A DNA stretch of 48,307 nucleotides. Origin: Clostridiales bacterium. GTDB lineage: Bacteria; Bacillota; Clostridia; Lachnospirales; Lachnospiraceae. Position numbers and translations under genes: made by a program. The notes under the pieces were generated by a model, which saw only the letters and a program-made list of their open reading frames with translations, was not told the origin of the DNA and searched no databases. Positions 33,369-42,100 of this stretch are shown one piece after another (position 1 is the stretch's first letter; each line of letters begins with the position of its first letter). The stretch is from positions 1-48,307 of the forward strand of contig JAGZJZ010000048.1 of the NCBI GenBank assembly GCA_018365455.1. Direction: 5' to 3'.

Positions 33369-35183
33369 GTGAAAGAGATAAAAAATATATGGAAAAGGAT
33401 CAAGGGAATTTACTATAGAAAAAGCCTGCAGTTTATATTATCCATTACCTTTACCCTGGCATCTTTATCCGTGATGCTCAGCGTTACCATTGGGTTTAGC
33501 AGCAGGTATATAAAGTCAACGGAAAAGCTGGTGCTGGAAAATAATAAAATCATTCTGGAACAGGTGAATTTAAATCTGGATGATTATCTGCATAATATGA
33601 TGAGCATATCCAATGCCGTTTATTACAATATTCTGAAAAATATTGATCTGGAGACAGAAAAGCAGGGGAGTATAGCAGAAAAAATGAAGCTGCTGTATAA
33701 CGCAAATGCCAGTTATCTGGTCAGTATTTCCCTCTTGTCAAATGAGGGGGAAATCATAGCGGCGCAGCCGTTTTCCAGGATGAAACCAAATGCCAGGCCA
33801 AAGGATGAGGAGTGGTTCATCCGGGCGGCGCAGGAGATTGAAAATGTTCATTTTTCTGTTCCCCATATCGAAAATATTTTTGTGGATTCGGATAATATTT
33901 ACCACTGGGTTATATCGCTGAGCAGATATGTGGAGTTAATCCGGGGCGGTCAGGTAGAACACGGTGTATTGCTGGTGGATATGAATTTTACAGGGATCGA
34001 AAAGAGCTGCAAGGATGTGGATTTGGGGGAATCCGGATATGTGTATATTGTAGACAGGGACGGAGAAATCATTTATCATCCGGATCTTCAGTTAATCTAT
34101 GGAAATATCATCAAAGAAAATAATAAACAGGCAGCAGCATATTCCGATGGAAGCCATTTAGAAGATTTCAACGGCGGGTCCCGGGTAGTTACGGTTAAAA
34201 CAATGGGCTATACCGGATGGAAAATTATAGGGGTAGCACCAAGATCGGACATCACAAGCCTGTATCAGAAGAACAGCAACTTTTTCTGGATCATCGCAAT
34301 TCTTGCCAGCATTATTCTTGTATTGATTAATCTGTTTCTGTCCTCCCGGGTGACGAATCCCATAAAACAGCTTGAAAAATCAGTCAGGGAGCTGGAAAGA
34401 AAAAATATGGAAGGGGACGTTCTGGTTTCCGGTACCTATGAGATCCGTCATCTTGGTAAGACACTTCAGTCAATGGCTATCAATATGAGGAAGTTGATGA
34501 AGGATATTGTCTCGGAGCAGGAAAGTAAAAGAAAAAGCGAAATGGATGTACTCCAGTCTCAGATTAACCCGCATTTTCTATATAATGCCCTGGATTCCGT
34601 CATCGAGATGATAGAAAGTAAGCGCTACGAAGGGGCAGTAACCATGATTACCGCGTTAGCACATTTATTCCGCATCAGCTTAAGTAAGGGAAAGAACATT
34701 ATTCCTGTGGAGTCGGAACTGGAGCATGTGAGAAACTATCTGATCATACAGAAAATGCGTTATAAAAATAAATTCCAGTACGAAATTATGATGGAAGACC
34801 AGGTCCGCCAATATTCCACAATTAAGCTGATCGTACAGCCCCTTGTGGAAAATGCTATTTATCATGCAATGGAATATATGTATGGGGATGGTGAACTTTA
34901 TATCCGGGCTTATCAGAAGGAAGACCGGATGTATATTGAGGTAGAAGATAACGGACTTGGAATGCCCGAAGAACAAATTGAAGCTCTGCTGCAGGGGAAG
35001 CTGAAAAATTCAAGAAGCAAAGGGTCCGGAATTGGATTTTCCAATATACAGGAGAGAATCAGGCTTTACTATGGGGATGAATACGGTATATCCGTCTTCA
35101 GTGAACCGGATGAGGGGACGCTGCTGCGAATCTGCCTTCCGGTGATTCCCATAGCCAGTATGGATGAGGTGAATGAAAAATGA
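33369..35183 (+). CDS. YesM/LytS-type sensor histidine kinase
   Basis: 604 residues. TM1 near residues 18-42 (FILSITFTLASLSVMLSVTI), an extracellular dCache-like domain to about 300 (GYVYIVDRDGEIIYHPD, GYTGWKIIGVAP) and TM2 (FFWIIAILASIILVLINLFL). A HAMP segment (NPIKQLEKSVREL) leads to the phosphorylation site H in QINPHFLYNALDSVIEMI (about 401). The HATPase contains PLVENAIYHAM, VEDNGLGMP and GSGIGFSNIQERI. I start at GTG 33369, with GTGGGG before it, 19 bases after the regulator stop; the longer frame from 33261 overlaps the upstream gene. The next gene overlaps the stop by four bases (ATGA), so kinase and tethered binding protein are translationally coupled. Confidence 0.9.
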   Translation: MKEIKNIWKRIKGIYYRKSLQFILSITFTLASLSVMLSVTIGFSSRYIKSTEKLVLENNKIILEQVNLNLDDYLHNMMSISNAVYYNILKNIDLETEKQGSIAEKMKLLYNANASYLVSISLLSNEGEIIAAQPFSRMKPNARPKDEEWFIRAAQEIENVHFSVPHIENIFVDSDNIYHWVISLSRYVELIRGGQVEHGVLLVDMNFTGIEKSCKDVDLGESGYVYIVDRDGEIIYHPDLQLIYGNIIKENNKQAAAYSDGSHLEDFNGGSRVVTVKTMGYTGWKIIGVAPRSDITSLYQKNSNFFWIIAILASIILVLINLFLSSRVTNPIKQLEKSVRELERKNMEGDVLVSGTYEIRHLGKTLQSMAINMRKLMKDIVSEQESKRKSEMDVLQSQINPHFLYNALDSVIEMIESKRYEGAVTMITALAHLFRISLSKGKNIIPVESELEHVRNYLIIQKMRYKNKFQYEIMMEDQVRQYSTIKLIVQPLVENAIYHAMEYMYGDGELYIRAYQKEDRMYIEVEDNGLGMPEEQIEALLQGKLKNSRSKGSGIGFSNIQERIRLYYGDEYGISVFSEPDEGTLLRICLPVIPIASMDEVNEK

Positions 35184-36127
35184 GTAGCAAAAAGGTATAT
35201 ATTCTGATTTTAGGGCTAAGCGGTATCGTCTGTGTTTTTATATTTTTATTTACAGGACGGGAGATGGGTGCGAAGGAAGTATGCCAGATCTCTTATATTT
35301 ACCGTGGTACTCCGGAAGAATACAGCCATTCAGCCATGAAGCAGGGGATTGAAGAGGCTGCAAAAGATTATGGAGTGACCATTACCGCCCAGTATTTGAA
35401 TAATACAGGGGATGGCAGAGCACAGATTGCCCTGATCCAAAAAGAAGTAGAAAATAAAGCGGATGCGGTGATCATAGAGCCGGTAAACAGTGCGGATGTA
35501 AGGGATAAGTTATCGGAAATTATGGTGAATATCCCGGTGGTCCTGGCAAACACCGGAATTGATCAATATGATGAGCTGCCGCAGATATCCTGTGACAGTT
35601 ACCGCCTGGGACAAGAACTGGGTGAAATAATACTGGAGAACGGGCGAAAAGGGGATAAGGTATTGCTGGCTAAAGAACAGTCGTATTTTCAGGATATAGA
35701 CAATCAATATCAGGGGGTTTTGGATGTGCTAAATGGTGGGTGTATGACAGAACTTCTGGAACTTTCTCCTGATATGCCCCAAAAAGAAAAACAACTGGAG
35801 GAAAGGCTGGCAAAGGGGGATATTGAAACCGTCGTGGTGTTCAACGGAACGGATCTGGAACTGATGGGTAAATTAAAAAGAAACTTTAATCATATACAGC
35901 CGGTTCATGTCTATGGAACCGGGAAAAGTAATGAGGTCATAGCGGATCTGGAAGACGGTCTGATTGAGGGGGTAGGGATCACCAATGAGTATAGCGTAGG
36001 CTATTTAAGCGTCCAGAAGGCAGTTCTTCCAAAAAGTGATGCCAAGGATATCCGGATATCCATTATTGACCAGAATAATATGTATGAAAAGGAAAACCAG
36101 AGACTTCTTTTTACGCTGGTGCAATGA
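35180..36127 (+). CDS. Membrane-tethered sugar-binding protein, probable kinase co-sensor (1)
   Basis: 315 residues. One N-terminal membrane segment (VYILILGLSGIVCVFIFLF) lacks a lipobox or clear cleavage site, so the protein should remain anchored. The rest is a type I periplasmic binding fold: ISYIYRGTPEEYSHSAMKQG, ADAVIIEPVNSADVRDKL, NIPVVLANTGIDQYD, ISCDSYRLGQELGEIILENG, and VYGTGKSNEVIADLEDG. It is diverged from MglB and lacks the calcium loop. It overlaps the YesM gene by four bases and precedes the MglB paralogue, with no transporter genes attached. It probably presents ligand to the extracellular domain of the kinase rather than transporting it. Confidence 0.8.
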   Translation: MSSKKVYILILGLSGIVCVFIFLFTGREMGAKEVCQISYIYRGTPEEYSHSAMKQGIEEAAKDYGVTITAQYLNNTGDGRAQIALIQKEVENKADAVIIEPVNSADVRDKLSEIMVNIPVVLANTGIDQYDELPQISCDSYRLGQELGEIILENGRKGDKVLLAKEQSYFQDIDNQYQGVLDVLNGGCMTELLELSPDMPQKEKQLEERLAKGDIETVVVFNGTDLELMGKLKRNFNHIQPVHVYGTGKSNEVIADLEDGLIEGVGITNEYSVGYLSVQKAVLPKSDAKDIRISIIDQNNMYEKENQRLLFTLVQ

Positions 36128-36142
36128 GGAAGGAGGAAAGGC

Positions 36143-37180
36143 ATGAATAAATTAAAAATTACTACAGCCGTCTGCATGCTGCTGATTCCCGTGGCTGTAC
36201 TGATTATTTTTATGAGAGTCAGGGATACTGCAGTTATAAAAGCAGAGGATCCGATAAAGATTGGGGTGGTGATCTACCGTGGAGATGATGCATTTATATC
36301 CTCTTTAGCCGTTTCTTTGGATAAAGAGGCGAAAGCTGTGGAGGAGGAAGTAGGAAGAAAAATTATTATGAATATTGCAGATGCAAAGAACAGCCAGGGC
36401 AGTGAAAATGCCCAGGTGGATGCATTTATCAGTGGGAAATATGACGTCATCTGCGTAAATATGGTGGACAGGACCGTAGCTTCTTCCATTATCAATAAAG
36501 CAAAAGAAGCGGATATTCCGGTTGTTTTCTTCAATCGTGAACCGGTAGAGGAAGATCTCCTTATTTGGGATAAGACCTTTTATGTGGGGACAGATGCCAA
36601 AGAAGCAGGGACAATGGAAGGTCAGATAGTTGCCGATGCTTATCTTGAAAACCCGGATAAAATAGACAAAAACAAAGATGGAAGAATTCAATATGTGATC
36701 ATGGAAGGAGAGGAAGTCCATCAGGATTCGCTGATCCGGACTGAATATTCATGCAAAACAATTGCAAATGCCGGAATTGAAATGCAGCGCCTTGCCCGGG
36801 GGGTGGGCAATTGGATGCGGTCTCCGGCATATGAACAAATGCTCTTGTGGCTGGATGCGTTTGGTGATTCTATAGAGGTGGTGATCAGCAATAATGATGA
36901 AATGGCTATGGGCATTATTGAAGCTTTAAAGGAACATAACATGCTAAAAGACGGTCCTCTTATTGTGGGGATTGACGGGGGAAAAGATGCCATAGAAGAA
37001 ATCCGAATGGGAAATATGGAGGGAACGGTGGTAAATGATGCGGACGGACAGGCATATACCATCGTCAAGATTGCCTGGGCAATGGCGGAAGGAAAAGACC
37101 CCGAAGAGGAGGTTCCGGAACTAAACGGTAAATATGCTTATATTCCCCATTACACCATAACCCGGAAAGATATTCGGTAA
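36143..37180 (+). CDS. Membrane-tethered MglB paralogue, probable kinase co-sensor (2)
   Basis: 345 residues. An N-terminal hydrophobic helix (ITTAVCMLLIPVAVLIIFM) has no lipobox, so the protein is likely anchored. The binding domain parallels MglB at 27590 motif for motif: YRGDDAFISSLAVSL, VNMVDRTVASSIINKAK, VVFFNREP, the same calcium-type loop DKNKDGRIQY, EEVHQDSLIRTEYSCK, SNNDEMAMGIIEAL, and VVNDADGQAYTIVK. It is therefore a duplicate of the transporter's binding protein, moved next to the sensor kinase. It starts 15 bases after the previous gene. I infer that it senses galactose or glucose for YesM/YesN. Confidence 0.85.
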   Translation: MNKLKITTAVCMLLIPVAVLIIFMRVRDTAVIKAEDPIKIGVVIYRGDDAFISSLAVSLDKEAKAVEEEVGRKIIMNIADAKNSQGSENAQVDAFISGKYDVICVNMVDRTVASSIINKAKEADIPVVFFNREPVEEDLLIWDKTFYVGTDAKEAGTMEGQIVADAYLENPDKIDKNKDGRIQYVIMEGEEVHQDSLIRTEYSCKTIANAGIEMQRLARGVGNWMRSPAYEQMLLWLDAFGDSIEVVISNNDEMAMGIIEALKEHNMLKDGPLIVGIDGGKDAIEEIRMGNMEGTVVNDADGQAYTIVKIAWAMAEGKDPEEEVPELNGKYAYIPHYTITRKDIR

Positions 37181-37329
37181 TTAAAAAAATCTTAGGCTGA
37201 CAGAAAAATATTGTATGTAAAATATGGAAGAATACCGCTATACTGATAACACTAAGAAATATCCGCACACCATTTTTCTTATAAGCGGGGGAGCCATGTG
37301 GCAGTACAGCAGAGAAGGCAGGTATACGA

Positions 37330-38898
37330 ATGGAAAAGGAAATGGAATTGTTAGGCATAGGAAGAAAGCCAAAAAAAGGCCGGGCAAAGACGGCAGTAAC
37401 GGGTATCATTATGTTTTTGATGTGTATGTTAGGATTTCAACAAACGGTATTTGCCAGAGAGGAACAGCAGCCGGTCATTGTGGAATATTATTACTATTCT
37501 GCCTGTGATAACTGTACGGAGGGCGAATATTATGCACAGGAATTAAAGGAAAGCATAGGAGATGCAGTATCCGAACATGATTACAAAATTGTTCTGGAAG
37601 ATGTAAATAAAAAAGAGGTCTATGATAAGTTTATAGAGCTGACAGAGGATCAGAAAACAGAAAGCTTCACTCCCGACCCGCCGCTTCTGAAGGTTGGTGA
37701 TACCTATCTGTTTGGCATCGATGAAATTATGGAACGGGCAAGAGATGTAGTTATTGAGGCGGTGGGTGATAAAAACGGCAGTCAGGAAACGATTGTGAAT
37801 TCTCTGAAGGGGATTGATGAGAACGATTCTTTTCTTGTATATTTTTATATTCCGGGCTGTGATGACTGCCAGAAGGTGCAAAAGTATTTTGATACGATAG
37901 ACAAGACCTATTATTATGGGGATGAGAAGAAAGAATCCCAGTTGAAGATTGCTTATATTAATCTTGGAGAGTTTGAAAATGTTCCTCTGGCACAGTGGTT
38001 TTATGACAAGTATGGTGTAGCGGAAAAGGATCGGAAAGCACCGGTTGTATTTTATCAAAATGGGTATCTTCAGGGGTTTCAGGATATCAAAGATTACATA
38101 CCTGTGGTACTGCAGGAGGGAGATGCCAAAGGATGGCAGGACATCACGTATACGCCTCAAAAAGCAGCAAAGGATTTTACACCTGCAAATTGGGGAGTGC
38201 TGGTTATGGCAGGGCTTGCAAATGGATTTAACCCCTGCGGGCTGTCAATGCTCTTTATGCTGATCTCATTACTACTGGTCAGGAAAGAAAAAATACTGCT
38301 GCTTGGAACAGCATTTATCGGAGCTAAGATACTCACCTATCTGTTGCTTGGTACCGTATTCAGTTCCTTCATCGGACAGTTGGGCGGTGTGGTGACAGAA
38401 CCGGTGATTCGGGCTGTAAAAATCATATTAGGAGTATTCCTGATCATACTTGCATTTCTGAGTTTTGCCGATCTTTATTTTGCCAGTCAGCAGAAATATG
38501 GAAAGCTGAAACTGCAGCTGCCCGGGAAGCTTAAGAAATTCAACAGCCGCTATCTGGAAACGGTAATGGAAAAGGGAGGCAAGTCCCTGACAGGTATGAT
38601 TTTTGTGGCGGGAATTGTGGTTTCTGCAGGAGAATTGCTCTGTACCGGACAGCTCTATCTGGCTTCCATTCTCTACGTCATGGAGAAAGAACCTGTATTT
38701 AACTGGTCTGTATTCCTGATGTTTGTGGTGTATCTGCTGTGTATGTGCCTGCCGTTATTGATATTTACAGCGGTTGCGGCAAAAGGGGTGAAGATGCTGC
38801 GTCTGTCGGAACTGGTAAGGAAAAGAATGCCGTTGATTAAGCTTTGCTATGCTATTTTGTTTATCTGTTTTGCGGTTGTTATCATGATGTCTTTATAA
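37330..38898 (+). CDS. Double-thioredoxin CcdA/DsbD-like membrane protein
   Basis: 522 residues. After an N-terminal signal or anchor (GIIMFLMCMLGFQQTVFA) come two extracytoplasmic thioredoxin-like domains. The first has its redox pair at C59-D-N-C62 (YYSACDNCT) and the second at about C177-D-D-C180 (IPGCDDCQ); neither has the classical WCGPC. Residues about 290-520 form a CcdA-like six-helix membrane domain with NGFNPCGLSM (Cys near 303) and SAGELLCTGQLYL (Cys near 438), the paired membrane cysteines that carry electrons from the cytosol. The order Trx-Trx-CcdA is unlike DsbD, where Trx is last. It sits between the tethered sensor and GH27. It might keep secreted Cys-containing proteins reduced or correctly paired. 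Confidence 0.8.
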   Translation: MEKEMELLGIGRKPKKGRAKTAVTGIIMFLMCMLGFQQTVFAREEQQPVIVEYYYYSACDNCTEGEYYAQELKESIGDAVSEHDYKIVLEDVNKKEVYDKFIELTEDQKTESFTPDPPLLKVGDTYLFGIDEIMERARDVVIEAVGDKNGSQETIVNSLKGIDENDSFLVYFYIPGCDDCQKVQKYFDTIDKTYYYGDEKKESQLKIAYINLGEFENVPLAQWFYDKYGVAEKDRKAPVVFYQNGYLQGFQDIKDYIPVVLQEGDAKGWQDITYTPQKAAKDFTPANWGVLVMAGLANGFNPCGLSMLFMLISLLLVRKEKILLLGTAFIGAKILTYLLLGTVFSSFIGQLGGVVTEPVIRAVKIILGVFLIILAFLSFADLYFASQQKYGKLKLQLPGKLKKFNSRYLETVMEKGGKSLTGMIFVAGIVVSAGELLCTGQLYLASILYVMEKEPVFNWSVFLMFVVYLLCMCLPLLIFTAVAAKGVKMLRLSELVRKRMPLIKLCYAILFICFAVVIMMSL

Positions 38899-38902
38899 GA
38901 GG

Positions 38903-38940
38903 CAGGCAGCGTTCGTACAATGTTTTACTAACGCTGCCTG
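38903..38940. terminator. Hairpin after the CcdA-like gene, weak terminator
   Basis: A perfect 11-base stem CAGGCAGCGTT / AACGCTGCCTG with a 16-base loop just after the stop codon. There is no T-run downstream, so it may attenuate transcription or stabilise the mRNA 3' end rather than stop transcription fully. Confidence 0.5.
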
Positions 38941-39066
38941 TGCATAAAGGATGAACCAATATCCATGGATGCACTTCCCGAAGAAATCCGGGGATCTTCA
39001 GACTGGGGAAAGGAGGTTTTAGATTGGATATTGTTCATATAAATGGGGGAAAATGTGAGATGAGAA

Positions 39067-39080
39067 GACTCAATTGAGTC
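39067..39080. promoter_or_regulatory. Perfect 14-bp palindrome upstream of the GH27 gene
   Basis: GACTCAATTGAGTC is fully self-complementary and lies 49 bases before the GH27 start codon, in the only intergenic space where its promoter could sit. No convincing promoter hexamers could be placed, so its role as an operator is a guess. Confidence 0.35.
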
Positions 39081-39129
39081 GGACATAATGATTGAAGTTG
39101 GTGTGGAATACAAGTACCAGGAGGTTAGG

Positions 39130-42100
39130 ATGAAGAAGAGAATGAAAAAATTAGGGTGTCTGTTGCTGGCATTTACCATGTCATATCAGACAGTTGCTCT
39201 GGCGTCAGAGCTCCCGCCTCAACAGGCGCAAGGGAAAAACGAAGCAGCAGAGTCAGTGAATGAGGTAACAGAGGCATCCGGTGAGCCTGAGCTGCCAAAA
39301 GATCAGCAGGTAAAAAACACCGGGGATGCAAGCCAGGAAGCAGACGTACTCCCGCCTCAGATGGGATGGTCATCCTGGAACTTTTTCAAACAGAATATAA
39401 ATGAGGAAAAAATGACTGCTGTAGGAAAAGCCCTTGTGGATTCCGGTCTGAATGAACATGGATATACCTATCTGAATCTGGATGACTGCTGGCAGTCTTC
39501 CATGCGGGATGAGAATGGAAGGATGCAGTTTGATCTGACCAGTTTTCCAAGCGGACCGGATTTTATTAAGAACATGAACGCCCTGGGGGCGGAGAGCGGA
39601 AATCCATTAAAGGTAGGGGTTTACAGTTCCTGCGGAGACTATACCTGTGAGGATTTGACGGCGAGTTACGGCAACGAAGAGCTGGATGCACGTACATTTG
39701 CGGAGTGGGGCGTAGAATATCTGAAATACGACTATTGCCATGTAGTGGATTTGAGCGTAGACAGCGGCTGGGAGAATTATACCAAAGCACCGGATGTAGA
39801 CTATATTACGGTAGCAAAGGCAAATACGCCGGAGGGATCCCGGTATGAGGCTGAGAATGCAACGCTGGAAGGCAATGCATCTAAGCAGAATAATGGAAGT
39901 ATCGGATATGTGACCGGACTCAATGGAGGCGGAGGCTCTGTTACTTTTGATCAGGTGGAAGTTGCAGAAGCCGGGCGTTATGTCCTTACCATTGGCTTTT
40001 ATAAGACATATTCCCTTGGGAAGTATGTGGAAGCAGTAGTAAATGATTCAACAATATACGCATCTACCATAGCGCCGTCCAGTGGATGGAACAATACCGG
40101 AAGGCAGCAGATGTACGTGGATTTAAAGGAAGGTATCAATAAAATCAAAATACATAATCCAATTAAAGGCCAAAAGGAAGATTCCATACGGCGTTACTCC
40201 AAGATGGGAAATGCACTGAAGTCTGCTACAGCTGAAGTGGCAGCAGAAAATGGTACAAAGGAAAAACCAATTTTCTACTCCGTATGTGAGCATGGACGTA
40301 CACAGCCCTGGACCTGGGCACAGGATTTTGCAAGTTCCTGGCGTGTTTCCGGTGACATTAATGCAAACTGGAATACGATAGTCAGTAAGTATGATATTGC
40401 AGCAAACTTGTGGCAATATCAAAAGCCCGGTACTTACAATGACCCCGATATGCTGGAAGTTGGTAACGGGTCGTTGTCCAAAGAGGAGAACAAATCTCAT
40501 TTTACATTGTGGTGTATGCTATCTTCGCCTCTGATTCTTGGAAATGATGTACGCAGTTTCGTAAAGGAAGACGGCTCTATCGACTATAAAGCGTGTAACG
40601 GTGCATATGAAATCGTAACCAATGATGCGCTGATCGAAGTAAATCAGACCAAGCCTTTATTACAATGTAAACGGGTGTCCCAGGCAGATAATGTGGACAT
40701 TCTGGTTAAGCCCCTTGCCAATCAGGAGGTAGCAGTTTGCTTCTTTAACAGAGGCAGTTCCCAGACAACAGCCAGTTATAATCTCAGCAATATTGCCATG
40801 GATGACAGCCGTGTAGAACTTCCGGAAGCAATGGCATATGCAGCTACCGATCTTTGGGATAAAAATCTGGAAGCAAAAGTCATCACCTCTATTTTAGAAT
40901 CTGGAAATATTCCGGGACATGGTGTCAGCGTTTTCAGAATCAAGGCTGCACAGTCGGGTGATACAGATAAACTGGCAGGAGTAAAGCTCCATTCTGAAAA
41001 AATCGTAAATACAGGTGAATCCTTTACAATTCGTGCAGAAGTTGAAAACCTGGGCACGGTGACGATGAATGACCTGGAAGCAGTGATAGAGGTACCGGAA
41101 GGCTTTACAGCCGAACCCGCAGGCACGGTACCAAAGAAACTTGCATCAGGGGAAAAAACCACCCTGGACTGGAACGTAAAAGCTCCAGGAAGCCAGATGG
41201 AAGATAAGATTGTCCTGGAGATGTCATATCAGTATGCGGATGAGGCAGAACCCAGGGTTAAGCACATGGAAAATAATATAACGGTAAAAACGGCACCTGC
41301 TGACCTGCTGGTCCTGGGGGATATGGAATGGATGAGTGCGAAAGACGGTTGGAAGAACCAGCCGGCAAGGAATAAATCAATCAGTGCTAACCGGATCACG
41401 ATCCAGGGTACCGGATATGACAGCGGTGTAGGAACAAACTCGCCAAGTGAGGTTAAAATTTATCTTGGAGGAAGAGATTACCGCTTTACGGCAGTGGCAG
41501 GAATTGATGACGAGGCAATCGATGATTACAATAAAACGGGTGCTTCTTACCAGCCCCCGCAGGTAACCTTTGAATTATGGGCTGACGGAGTGCGGATCTA
41601 TGATTCCGGGTTGATCAATATGGAAAAACCCAAGACAGAGATTGATCAGGTGATACGAAATTGCAGGGAACTTATTCTTCGGGTCACGGATGGCGGAAAC
41701 ACCAATGCGTATGATCATGCTGACTGGGCAGATGCCAGATTCCAGAGTGTGGATTCCAGTAAAGAACACAGCATCACCATTGAACAGACCGAAAATGGAT
41801 CCATTACCACCAATCCCACAGAAACGGTGTTGGATGGCGGAAATATTGAGATCACCTTTACGCCGGATCCGGGTTATGTTACAGCAGATCCCACTGTAAA
41901 CGGTGAAGTAGTGGAACTTACAAACGGAAAATATATGCTGAAAAATGTGACTTCAGATGTCACCATCAGTTCCCGGTTTGAGTCCAGTGCGGACACTGAA
42001 ACAAATATTGCACTGGAAGCAACAGCCAGCTCTCCAGCGGCTACATCTCAAAATTCCGGACCGGAAAAAGCAAATGACGGGGATCTCGACACCAGCAGAA

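Noticed and set aside
38965..39042. 25-codon frame (MDALPEEIRGSS...) and a nested 17-codon TTG frame after AAAGGAGG in the GH27 leader.
   Set aside because: Either could be a leader peptide, but neither has conservation evidence, and no attenuator structure links them to the GH27 gene.
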